This document shows, piece by piece, positions 54,161 through 64,000 of a DNA stretch of 64,000 nt. Origin of the DNA: Tetrapyrgos nigripes (Eukaryota; Basidiomycota; Agaricomycetes; Agaricales; Campanellaceae); assembly GCA_013368315.1 (NCBI GenBank), contig JAACJM010000143.1:1-64000 (forward strand), read 5' to 3'. Below the pieces are notes generated by a model. That model had not been told where the DNA came from, ran no database searches, and worked only from the letters and a program-made list of their open reading frames with translations. Position 1 is the first letter of the stretch; each line of letters begins with the position of its first letter. Made by a program: the position numbers and the translations under genes.

Positions 54161-54939
54161 TAAGTGTCAAGAGTGTTTGATTTGGGACTTGTTGATTCCC
54201 TTGGTGTTAAACTTGTGTTTATTGTGTTGTGTGCTAAGCGCTAACTTCATTGAAAAACCCTGATCAAAAGTACTTATAGTACAAGTAAACTGGGAGTTTA
54301 AGTACTCTGACTACTCGGAACACTTGTCTTATTTACATTTGTATAAGTTTTTGTGTTTGGGTGTAATTCCTACCACTTAATTACAAAAACCACCTATTAT
54401 CGTGATGGGAAGTTTGCTGCTCCAAAAGATGTCACTCAAAGCTTGGCTGAAATGAAGTACTGGGCCAAAGCAGTTGCATTTTTTGAAGGCTGGGAGAGAG
54501 CAAAGGGATCACAGAGCAGCATGCTTGAGTGAGTATTCTTAAATGTTCTCAGTATCTTTTTTGCATACTGATGTGGATGTTTCCCAGATGTGTCTGCGAG
54601 GCTGGAGCAAATGTGCTTGGTCCCTACCTGTCCACAGCCTATAACATGGCCAGCAACTACAGCAGGCTGATCGCTAGCATTGCCTTGAACACTGCTACTG
54701 CTCCTACTACTCATGCTTCAGATGATCACAATGAAATCTGGTACAGGGATGCTGTGTTCAATGTGCACAATCTCAGTAATGGAATGCAGACTAGTCTACA
54801 TGAGGTGGAGCAGTCCTTTGATGAGCTCTGTCCTGGTTGGAGAGATGTAGTGCATTTTCCAGCAGAGGGCAAAGCAGATGACTGGGGAGAACACAGACAT
54901 GGCTATGGGCTACATAGTGTTGGTGAATGGTGGAAGGAT

Positions 54940-55280
54940 CCCTTCTCTGTAAGGGGACAGTTTCCTTTTTCCTTCCCTTCTCTTGTTTTATGTAGACTTC
55001 ATTGACTTGTTTATCCCTGTTTTACTGTTTCATCATGGATCATTCATTGTTCATCATTTGATCTCCCATCATTCCACCTTTCCATTACTTCATTTCAACT
55101 GTACAGTTTTGTAGATCTTTTCTCAGGCCTTCATACAAGTATATATACCCCTTCCCTGCAGGCGAGTATCCTTGAGTTTTTCTCTTTGGATCCCCTCCTG
55201 CAGGTGTGTAGTATGTCAGCCTTGTATCTTCTTTGGATCCCCTCCTGCAGTTGTTGAGTGATTGCCTCACATGTCAGGAG
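54940..55280 (+). repeat. Intron region of the helicase-type gene, duplicated in inverted orientation at 62.7-63.0 kb
   Basis: After the donor near 54949 the sequence GACTTCATTGACTTGTTTAT, CATCATTCCACCTTTC, ATACAAGTATATATACCCCT and CTTTGGATCCCCTCCTGCAG (present twice) matches the reverse complement of 62695-63060 at roughly 85-90%. Confidence 0.85.
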
Positions 55281-55899
55281 TCACCCTTACATTCTCTGTC
55301 AGAACAACAATCTGGGCAAAGCACTACTAAATTGTGCACTGGTTGAATGGTATATGGACAAGTTTGAGAGCATTCAGAACAAGTTTGGACTTGTCATGTT
55401 CTACAGCTCAGGACAGCAACCACAGGTGGCAGAGTTTATTGACTTCAAAATTGTGAACTCTATACAGGACTGGTGATGAGTGCCTTTGAATTGTGCTGAT
55501 CAGGGCCAAGTTCACCAACAAGATCCACAGAGAAGTATGCCTGCCCTACTGTATGGCACCATGAGTTGCACAGTTCTATCTATTCCAGCACTTTGTTATC
55601 TGCCCACTGGAAGTCCAATGGGCTGCCTTCCTCTGGGGAGTCAATGTTTCTGCACTTTACCAAGAGTTCCTGTTCATGTTGGGAAGAAAAAGAACTACAC
55701 CAAAACAGTTTGGGGATGTGATTAGGGACTGGTTTGCAACTTCACAGAACACCCCAGGTATTGGACCCCTAAAGGCATGCCAAGGCTTCACAGAGATTAC
55801 CCAGTTGTATATCAGCAATGAGTTCATCATGAATGCTGAAGGGAAGGGGAATGGAGATGTTTTTGCCCAACAGCAAAATCACTCTGCATGAACTGCATG

Positions 55900-57037
55900 T
55901 CATGAACCTTTTGTTCCTCATTCAAGAAACCCTTAGAAGGATTCTCGATCTTTCTTTATCTCTCCGATTGCCGCTACCTACTTTCCCCTAACAAGATCGA
56001 CTTCTTCTGAGCTGGGTCATTTATCGCTCCATAGTTGTCTGTGGATCCCCTTAGGTTGCGAGCACATCGTCATAAAACTTTAATTTATCATCTCAATTAA
56101 TTCCTCTAGAAACACAGATGTTATTTGCAAAGTAGTATATATAGAGTAGGATACTCATCCTGTATCTTTACTCTAGTCTGGTCTTATCATACTCAATTCT
56201 TTAGTGTCATCATCACCTCGCCTAAACATCTTCAGCTTGGTTCTGACACTGCAATGACATTAGGCAGGGTCAGAGTGCCTGTTTTTGACCTGTTTCAAAG
56301 AAGTGTTGCAACCTACTGCAATGACATCTTGAAACTGCTTGCAAGCTGCTTTGACCCTCCACCTGCAACAAAAACCTGTTGCAACTTCCACTCTCTTACA
56401 AAATTACACTTATGTATCCAAATAAAACTTGAATTTTATTTTGTCTCTATCATGAATACTTGCACTGTTGTGTTAGAGTTGTTGTTTTAAGGCATGTTTG
56501 CATTGTCGAGAGCGACTTACTCAGAGGAAAGTGTGAATGAGTTTCTGAGCCCCAGCCCCAGCCCGATGAATAGCAGGTGCAGGGATGAAAGTTAGTGGAT
56601 AGAAATGAGATATATAAAATGTACAGACTGAGGATCCAGAAGAGGTGAGCAATGAAGGCCTGCAACGCCTTCAAGGAAAAGGCAGTCAGAGTGAGAGGCT
56701 GTTTCATGACTGTTTCATGAGGTTGCAACAACACCTGAAACAGAAACAGGCACTCTGACCCTATCTATTGTATACAGCAGAGTTTAATCACCTACCCACA
56801 TTGTCCAGTGATCAGCATCATCTGCTCATTTGGGTGTACTCGGACTGAAGGAGGGTGAGCCCCATACTCTTCCTTTGAAGTACCGAAGCCATCTAGCTTG
56901 GTCCAAGCTCCCTATCCACCTCCTGTGGCCACTGCTGCAGCTCCAATCAATATGAATCAGCTACTTCAAGCCATGGGTAGCATGATGGATGCAAAGCTAG
57001 CTGGTTTCAAGAACAACATGTGGTGCAGGACTAAGGC
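55900..57037. other. Region between central and helicase parts; possible exon at 56870-57030
   Basis: The text PKPSSLVQAPYPPPVATAAA and NQLLQAMGSMMDAKLAGFK near 56880-57010 is a plausible exon, possibly of the helicase-type gene. Just upstream, an AGGGTCAGAGTGCCTGTTT (about 56265) word is inverted at 56740-56765, giving a 0.5-kb loop with TGTTTCAA/TTGAAACA-like partners; this may be another small TIR element. Confidence 0.4.
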
Positions 57038-57698
57038 ATGACACATATCCAGCAGATTATCCGCCAAAATACCTGCCAGACAGATGTTATGTAATCATCT
57101 GCCATCCGTGGATGTGGATGCAGGCGGTTACCGGATTGAATTTCCGAAAGTACCGGATATCTGGACACTTGTGGCTGAAACATTGTTTGCCAAATTAAAA
57201 ATGATATTGAACGACCTATCACTTGGCCTGGTAAACAAGAAACATTCCAATGGTTTAATAGAAGTTAGTTTAAAGAAATACCAATATATTTATGTGTAAA
57301 ATTAAATGATATCACTGAAAATATGGTTGTTTTTGTACCTTTTGCTCAAATAAAATGGTATTTGATGTCTTATTATCTGGCTCTATAAACATTAAACATT
57401 CTAACTGTCTAAGAGAAAGTCTTTCTACACAAATATGCATATATTTATGCACAAAATTCATTGATATCAGGGAAAATATAGCCTGATTTTGTCTCATATT
57501 TTGTTAATATAAGTACTTAGGGTGTCAGAAATTAATAGATTTCAATTAAATACCTGTAGATACCTATGGATATCTGCCACCTTCAGATACCTGCTGGACA
57601 GATGGCGCGGATATGGATATCCATGTCACTGGATTTCCGCGGAATTCAAAAATCCAGCCGGATTGGATGCCAGATATCTGTGGATACATCCATGTCAT
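57038..57698. mobile_element. 0.66-kb AT-rich foldback/MITE-like element inside the helicase-type gene
   Basis: The outer ends ATGACACATATCCAGCAGAT and the reverse complement of the right end (ATGACATGGATGTATCCACA) are imperfect inverted repeats. The subterminal regions are dense in CGGATAT/GGATATC words. The centre holds two diverged direct copies of about 100 bp (57240-57340 and 57390-57490), sharing AACATTC, ATATATTTATG, TTGATATCA and GAAAATAT. No gene was seen. Confidence 0.6.
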
Positions 57699-59926
57699 AC
57701 CTTATGCAGGACAGTGTTGCTCAGGCATTTATGGCAGCTGTACCGAACCCAGCACATACAGTGTCCACACTCGCAGAGGATCATGTCTCTCATGCACCAT
57801 GTACTGTCATAGAATCAGACATGGTGCCAGGTCCACCACAAAATAATGAGGAGCCAGTTGAACATGCTGTGCCAGTTCAACTACAGGACAATAAGGAGCC
57901 AGTTGAACCATGTGATGTCATTGCCCATGTACCAAAAGAGAGTTAGGCTGGTGCAAATTGAAAACCTCAAAGATTTATGGACAAGGCCTGCTGAGAAGAT
58001 GCTCTCCTGGTTCTCTGATCCCCAGCATGATCTGGCAAAGTTGGCCATTTCAGCACAGACATCTGCACTTGGGATTCTGCCAACTGGTGGAGGAAAAAGC
58101 ATGGTCTGGAACCTGGCTGCACTGACCAAGGATGACTCTGTTGTCTTTGTGGTGGTTCCTTTCAGTTCCTTGCTGAATGATCAGATTAAGGGCTCTATAA
58201 AAATGGATGTGCACTGTGCACTGTACCATGCAGGTATGGGGTCCATACCAGATGGAATCAAGTTGCTTTACAGTGCTGTGGAGAGCTTTGTGTCTTTATC
58301 ATTCAGAACATGAGTTAGAGAGTCTAAATGTTCATACTCTAATTCATTGGTTACATTTTGATCTGATCTGGCATTATTCTCTGTAGGTTCTTTATATAAT
58401 TTGGCCACAGATTCTGGTTTATTGCAGTCGATGAGGCTCATCTTTATCTGACTGAGGAGCAGCATCAAACACAGTATCAAAAAATGTTCTCTATGTCTCT
58501 CTTTACTGGACTACCCTTCATCCTGCTCTCAGCCAGTGTCCCTTTGGAGTTTGAACAAAATTTCATTTAAAAATCTGGACTGCTGCATGACCTCACTACT
58601 GTTGTGTGAGCAGAAGTAACAAAGGCCAACCTGTGCCTGGTGCAATATGAGATCACAAAAGGGATTGATCATTTGGGAGCTATGCATGCTATTCACATAG
58701 TCATGACCAAGATGCTGAAGGTTCGCAAGGGCAAAGCAATTATATTCTCTCATAGCACCAGAGTGGTGAATGAGCTGGCTTCTGTCTTTGAGGGTGTATG
58801 CTCTCATGCAGATCAGTCAACCCTTTCACCATCAGAACAGAAAGCAAATGAGGATGCTTGGATCAACAGTGACCCTGAACACTCAGACTATAACCCATGG
58901 ATTGCAGCTTCTACTGGACTGATCCATGGTATTAATGTTGGAAATGTCCAGCTGGTCATGTTCTTTGGGAACCCATATGGCCTCATGAACCTGTTTCAAG
59001 GTGGTGGAAGAGCCAGAAGAAACTGGAGCTTGGCTCTTGTGTTGCTTGTGCAGCTTGCAGACCAGTCAGATGCACAACTGCCAATGCACAAGCTGTCCCT
59101 GTTTGAGGAGTACAATCTTTTCAAAGCAGGTAATGACCTGTTCCACACTAAATCCTGCCTTCATGCAGTGTTCAGCAACCACTTTGATCTGGAGCACCTC
59201 CATAACTTAGCCTGCCAGGCACAGGCAGAATGTTCTACCATACCACACCTAACAGCATTGACAGAGTACTTGGATACCTTAAAGCCAAAGCCCAAGGCTA
59301 CCACTGTTCCCTCCACCTCTTATGCTCAAGGACAGCACATAAAAGTTACTGGAGATGACTTTGACATAGACCCTAAAGATGATGACTTCCTGCCTAACAT
59401 AGAGATGGATGTCTTTGGAAACATAACAGTCACAAATGCTGTCTTTGACAGTACCCAAGCTCAGGTTCAAACAGCTGAACTTGAAGTGGAACCAGCCACT
59501 GTCTCCTTGCCCCCTGCCATTCGTCCTGCTGTTGGGCATCAGATAAAGCAGCCCCATCTAGTCAATGCAATGACAATACCTCTGCAGAATGCTAGAAATG
59601 CACAACGTGAAGCAGCCAAGATGAAGACTTCAAAAGCACTGAACAGCCTTCTTCAATGCTTCAAAACTGACTGTATTCTGTGTTGGCTGCTTCACAGAAT
59701 AAGGTTGGCTGTAGACAAGCCTGACACATCCACAATACACAGCACTCCAATTGTTGTCTGTCATGGACAAGGGAAAAGTCTGGACATCCAGGACTTCTAT
59801 ATGTTTGCAGGAAAACTTCAGGAAAGAGTTGACAAGTTTGTGGTTTGTCTTCATTGCTGGATGCCTCAAAGCCAGTACACACCTGAGGTTCATCCACCAT
59901 TTAAGGAAGGAGAGTCTATTAAGTAG

Positions 59927-60769
59927 CTCCTTTTCATATAGTCAACTTGGGTCTTATTTGCCTGACAAGCTATCCAGGTGTCCATTTGATAGCATTGGTT
60001 AATACATGTTATGGTATTTCTAGCATAGCTGTGAAGAAAGCAGCAAGACAGCAGTTTGAAGAGCCAAGTAGGATATCAGGTGGTGAAGATGACAAATTCA
60101 TTCAGTTCTGTTTGAAAGGCAATGGTGTGCTGAATGGTCATCAATTGTTGGAGTGGTATTGGGCTACATACCATGATAAACATACACAGATAGGTAGATA
60201 ACTATAGAGTAGTTAAAGTGTTATATATGAGGTTGTAGAAATACTACCCTAGTGGTTTGGACCAGCATCAATGACAGTGTTTGCTCACATTGGTTATGCT
60301 TTGCTAGAAAATCTTTTATAATGTAAAGTATCATTACTACATGTACCCTCTTTTAGATAAATTGAGATCAGCAGGATTGTATGTAACAAGTGTTAGAGAC
60401 AGCAGCCTCAGAGAGTTTCTGATTGGATGCCAGCTGTTGGTTACAATTTGAAGAGTCCATGCATGTAGGTTCATTCATCATGTCCATCTGTGGTAGTTTT
60501 ATTAGCTATCACATCTAGAAACCATAGACAAACAATGCTCAACCCAGACAGAAGAGAGTGGACATGGCAACAAGGACATCACTATGTGTTAGATCCAGGC
60601 AAAGAACCATGAGTTTTGATCAGCTTTTATCTTATATCATTTCTCATCTTCTTCTCTCTTTTTTGTCTTGGCTGATGTTTTCCAATCTCCATTCTGATTC
60701 CTGATCCTCTTGCCAAGCAGGCATATATTATAACAGTGGCAACTTGGGGGAAAGAGGCCAGGCACACTG
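59927..60769. other. 3' flank of the helicase-type gene
   Basis: An 84-residue frame at 59947-60201 (QQFEEPSRISGGEDDKFIQF) may be a last exon of the helicase-type gene or a neighbour. The rest is AT-rich without features. Confidence 0.35.
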
Positions 60770-61391
60770 AAAAGGGACAAATTTCCGCTCGACGGATACA
60801 TGACCGGATATGTGTATGAAAATGAGATATATTTGGAACTTAGATATAAGTACAAAATGATGATGTATCTGTAAGCTAGACATTTGATCAGAACGTTGCT
60901 ATATAAGGATGAATTTTTAGTATATTTGATTGGTATGTGGCTATTGAAAGAACTACAAAAAGGCCTCAAATCAGGATTCCAGACATGGTTACGGATATGT
61001 GTCCAAAAAGACAATAAGTCCAGATTCTGGACAAGTGTCCTGATAGTAGTCATGGCAGATGAACTGATATATCAGAATGAATGCTATAAAAATATCAGTA
61101 TTACAGACATATAAACTATATGCACCCATATCTGGAAGCCGGATGTATTGTCTTTTCAGACACATATCCGTAAATATATCCGGATTCTTGTCTCGAGGTC
61201 GTTTTGTACTTCTTTTAATAGCTTTGATACATAATATGTCTACACACCAATCAAATATACTAAAAGGCATCCCTATATAGCAACTTTCTGTTCAAAAATA
61301 TAGCTTACTAATACATCATCTTTTTGTACTTATATCTAGTTTCCAGATATAATCCAGTCACATATCCGTTGAGCAGAAATTTGTCCCTTTT
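60770..61391. mobile_element. 0.62-kb foldback element with about 280-bp inverted arms
   Basis: AAAAGGGACAAATTTCCGCT at the left is mirrored by the right end (AGAAATTTGTCCCTTTTT). The two arms continue to match almost to the centre, with words such as AGATATAAGTACAAAATGAT, AGTATATTTGATTGGTATGT and TTACGGATATGTGTC each present in reverse complement. The minus- and plus-strand frames are mirror products. No target duplication could be fixed. Confidence 0.82.
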
Positions 61392-61756
61392 TGGCGTGAG
61401 GCTTTGCTGGCAGGACTGATTACTATGTTGGCAGAAATCTGGCATATACCAAAATGCTATTCATTAGACACATACATACTTAAAGACTCTGGCAAAATCA
61501 GTATTGCAGATAGAAAAGTGAGGCAAAGCATTGCTATAATTTGGACAAGGTGTTGTGGCAATTCTTATGATTTATCCAGATTGTAAACTGTACAGTTATT
61601 CTTAGACATTTCCATAGCATGTATTTAGGTTGGAAATGTACCTACGAAAAGATTAGGGTATTACTACAAGGTCATTTGTGGGGGGGGGGGGGAGGGGAGG
61701 AATAAAAAAAAGTCAGGAGAGGGGTGTACAAAAAGTTGAGTGTCACCTAAAGGTTA
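61392..61756. other. AT-rich spacer with a G13 run
   Basis: Contains a long G homopolymer at about 61679-61692 and no gene. Confidence 0.4.
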
Positions 61757-62145
61757 AGAGGCCCTTTAGGCCAAGTTAACTTATGTTGACCCCCCAATTG
61801 AGTACCAAAGGTTCTCACGTGTTCTAACTTTTACACGCCACCTCAGCGCTCCAAAATGCGTGCACACTGCCATCTCAACTGATGTATTGAAGTACGTCAT
61901 GATTCATTCCCTTCACTGTTGACAAGCCCATCAACTATGACAAGCTTCTGACACATTTACCTTCCCTCAGCAGCTGCCGAAAGTTGTCAAGAGCTGCTCT
62001 CTGAACCCATCCAAGGTCATTTGAAGGTGTCGTTACATTAAGCTATTGAGCTCTATCTAATTTTTTACTGCATACGAAACCATTTTACTTATCCAATGGG
62101 CCTTTTAATTTGCCATGCGAAGCAGTGAGACCTTTCCCCAGTTCA
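61757..62145. repeat. Dispersed 0.4-kb element, copy 2
   Basis: Same orientation as and colinear with copy 1 at 31790-32216, with two internal deletions. The left end is TTAAGAGGCCCTTTAGGCC and the right end TGCCATGCGAAGCAGTGAGA then CCTTTCCCCAGT. The terminal hairpin is weakened here (TGAG for TGGC in the right strand of the stem). Confidence 0.85.
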
Positions 62146-62690
62146 GGCAATAAATTTTGTCCATGTTTTGACCACTATAGGAAATAAAAATAAGATGTGA
62201 ACATAAATGAAAAGGAAAAATACAAAATTCTTAAAAATTCCTGCACAATGGAATTCCAACTCTGGCATCCTGGATCACAATAGGGAGTCGAACTTCTTCT
62301 CCTACTCACTAAGTCTTTGTTGCAATATACTGACCTCAATTAACCCCCACTCACATCCTTTTTCTTACTCAAATCGGTCTCAATATAGATGTTCCTTGAG
62401 AGACTCGTGATTGAGCAGGCAGCTCCTTCCAGAATCAAGTATGAATAGTTAGATTTAGCTTCAAAAAGCATACTTATGCAAGCCTCAAACAGATACTAGA
62501 GCAAAGTACTGAATGTTTCCTAAGGGAGATTCATAGCATGCAATAATATTAGTGTAAATCTATTCACAATGGGACAATTTGGGGGTAGGTGGGACAGTGA
62601 CATCTGCTGTCACATCAGTTCCCAACTGACTGAAAATACAGGCAACAACTGTATTTTAAACACACACACCATTAGACAGATTGTTGGGAG
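62146..62690. other. No gene recognised
   Basis: AT-rich with only short frames. Confidence 0.3.
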
Positions 62691-63060
62691 GTAAGACACA
62701 TGACTCACTCAACAACTGCAGGAGGAGATCCAAAGTATATATAAATCAGGACTAGACAATACAAGACTAACATACTACACACCTGCAGGAGGAGATCCAA
62801 AGAGAAAAACTCAAGGATAATCACCTGCAGGGAAGGGGTATATATACTTGTATGAATGCCTGGGAAAAGATCTACAAAACTATACTGCAGAAGCAGGTAA
62901 TAGAAAAGTGGAATGATGAGAGATCAAAATGATGGATGATGAAACAATGAAACAGGGATAAACAAGTCAATGAAGTCTGGATGAATCAAGAACAAACAAG
63001 TCCTAAAGGGGAAGAGAAAGAAAGGAAACTGTCCTCTTACATATCCAACCTGCCCAAATC
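62691..63060 (-). pseudogene. Inverted duplicate of the helicase-gene intron region
   Basis: The reverse complement reads GAGGACAGTTTCCTTTC, GACTTCATTGACTTGTTTAT, ATACAAGTATATATACCCCT and CTTTGGATCTCCTCCTGCAG (twice), colinear with 54950-55275. It carries one extra 25-bp stretch between the two CTCCTGCAG words. It keeps intron sequence, so it derives from genomic DNA and not from a processed transcript. Beyond 63060 similarity is lost: the minus strand there reads a charged helix (LAKEEEQKAEERMAFDEEFS) with stops. Confidence 0.75.
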
Positions 63061-63869
63061 ACTTCCCCAGACACTGTCATGAACTGCTACAGTTCTTTGT
63101 CTGCCTTCCCTTTCTTCTTCATTTACTTTCATCAAACCCATTCTTTCATCACTCATCTAGTTTCAAAAGTCAGGAAGATTGTTGACCTCCCTATCCTTGC
63201 TGAACTCTTCATCAAAAGCCATCCTTTCCTCTGCCTTTTGCTCTTCTTCTTTGGCTAGTTCCAGCTGAACACTTTGCAGACTCTTGCCTAACATTTATGG
63301 ATAAGATTGGACACAGGTATGGGGTACAACCATGGTATAGGGAAGGGGTCGTTGGTGGGTATGGGTACAGTGCTAGATTTGCCAAACCTAGCAGATATTG
63401 AGACCTGACCCGTGATACTGTTTGGGTGCAGGAGGTAGGATTAGATTTTCCAGGCACAAATAGATAAAAGAATAAAAGCAACTTTATTTACTACAATGAC
63501 TGGAAAATTGACTCATAAAAATGTAACTACAAAAACATCTCCTCAGCCATCTCTCTCTCTGTGCTATGTCTGATCATCCACCTCCAAATGTCTGATCATC
63601 GCTTTCAACACTCAACATGCCTTCTCCACCTCCAACAATGTGTAAACTCCTCTGGGTGACTGCATTGCTGCTTCAACTTGCCTAGCTGGCATATTGGCAG
63701 AATTCCTGATCATTTCCTCTCACATGGACACCTCAATCATGAATGTGTTCTCCCTCAAGACTCCCTTTCCCTTGCCTTGCCTTTCACCATAGACATGACC
63801 ATTGTATGGATATGGGTGTGGAGCCAGTTGTGGTGGAAGATTTGTTTTTTGGTACCAGGTAAGTCTAGA
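63061..63869. other. Debris with a coding-like minus-strand helix fragment
   Basis: The minus strand at about 63300-63170 reads QSVQLELAKEEEQKAEERM then stops, and resumes MSDERMGLMKVNEEEREGRQ. It may be a degraded transposon or host gene. No family was identified. Confidence 0.3.
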
Positions 63870-64000
63870 GCCTGCATTTGCTTGATAGCAAACTGTTTGA
63901 TGTCCGCAGTGTTATTAGCAATCATATGGGCCTTAGAAGCTTGGTGACACTATCTTGAAGGTGCACCACATACTATCGAAATCCTTACAGACCACAAAAA
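63870..64000 (+). pseudogene. Start of a third Ty3/gypsy RNase H fragment, cut by the window edge
   Basis: The plus strand reads LLAIIWALEAW, then TGA, then HYLEGAPHTIEILTDHK, the conserved RNase H text of fungal gypsy elements in which an arginine normally stands at the TGA. The copy runs off the window end, on the strand opposite to the other two gypsy elements. Confidence 0.8.

Larger units (their letters stand above)
50227..59926 (+). pseudogene. Telomere-linked-helicase-like gene (OrsD-type N-terminus, RecQ-type helicase), broken and interrupted
   Basis: Exon 1 (50227-50317) gives a C2H2 finger (CNLCGSTEKDMKRHNACVH). Exon 2 (50370-52053) gives a second finger, a Ser/Pro-rich linker and the OrsD-like region (LICIDPSCQFVVFPQHLNTH). 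After an intron (52054-52111) the frame slips near 52180 (YNFLVACARSVDANKGNFAL). The central region resumes at about 54380 (RDGKFAAPKDVTQSLAEMKY, FFEGWERAKGSQ, CEAGANVLGPYLS) and 55280-55880. The helicase core lies at 57960-59300: Walker A ILPTGGGKSMVWNL, VDEAHLYL, IIFSHSTRVVNELASVFEG, STGLIHGINVGNVQLV and GGGRARR. A cysteine-containing tail ends at 59926. The layout matches fungal TLH-type proteins, often subtelomeric. Frameshifts, several TGA stops, a 1.85-kb insertion (52.5-54.4 kb) and a foldback element (57.0-57.7 kb) show it is dead. Confidence 0.82.

Noticed and set aside
1..64000. CRISPR arrays, bacterial operons, ribosome-binding sites or phage features
   Set aside because: Intron structure and protein families are fungal. 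The tandem repeats seen lack the short-repeat/unique-spacer pattern.

Overview
The window looks like a transposon-rich, partly decayed accessory region of an agaricomycete (Basidiomycota) nuclear genome. Genes are split by short GT-AG introns of about 40-70 nt. Several protein families are typical of mushroom-forming fungi: a DUF6534-type membrane protein, a DUF6532-type protein, a Plavaka/KDZ-type transposase, a BTB protein of the basidiomycete kind and a Zn2Cys6 regulator. There is no bacterial operon structure and no CRISPR array, and I could not fold a convincing rRNA or intact tRNA gene. All family assignments were made by eye from the translated sequence, with no database search.

Layout. 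0-2.6 kb: the 5' part of a Zn2Cys6 transcription factor (minus) and a small membrane-anchored ORF (plus). 2.9-8.8 kb: a solo copia-type LTR, a 1.2-kb nested inverted repeat, a polypurine stretch and a 110-bp MITE with rearranged relatives. 10.0-11.2 kb: a decayed cytochrome P450. 11.9-13.9 kb: a probably intact DUF6534 membrane-protein gene. 14.2-15.6 kb: a TA-flanked TIR element that carries a hAT-like MITE with an 8-bp target duplication. 15.6-22.6 kb: AT-rich repeat debris. 22.6-30.4 kb: two degenerate Ty3/gypsy elements (minus), the first split by a full-length Tc1-type transposon with an intact 368-aa transposase. 30.62-32.53 kb: a small copia-type LTR element with only gag (two 174-bp LTRs, 5-bp target duplication, PBS, PPT).

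33.6-41.1 kb holds the most gene-like block. A DUF6532-type gene (minus) and a Plavaka-type transposase gene (plus, nine exons, one frameshift) diverge from a 440-bp spacer, and a small coiled-coil gene follows the transposase. 41.6-43.3 kb holds a small ORF and a BTB-domain gene. 44.4-48.5 kb is satellite-like DNA, including about 20 units of a roughly 108-bp repeat. 48.9-59.9 kb holds a hypothetical gene and a large broken gene resembling fungal telomere-linked helicases (OrsD-like zinc-finger N-terminus, RecQ-like helicase core), interrupted by at least two foldback or TIR elements. 60-64 kb is further debris: another foldback element, a second copy of a dispersed 0.4-kb element, an inverted duplicate of a helicase-gene intron region and the start of a third gypsy element.

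The ordinary cellular genes (transcription factor, DUF6534, BTB) form no visible pathway. The rest is best read as layered transposition and decay. Many gypsy and helicase stop codons are TGA where an arginine CGA would be expected, which suggests CpG to TpG decay.
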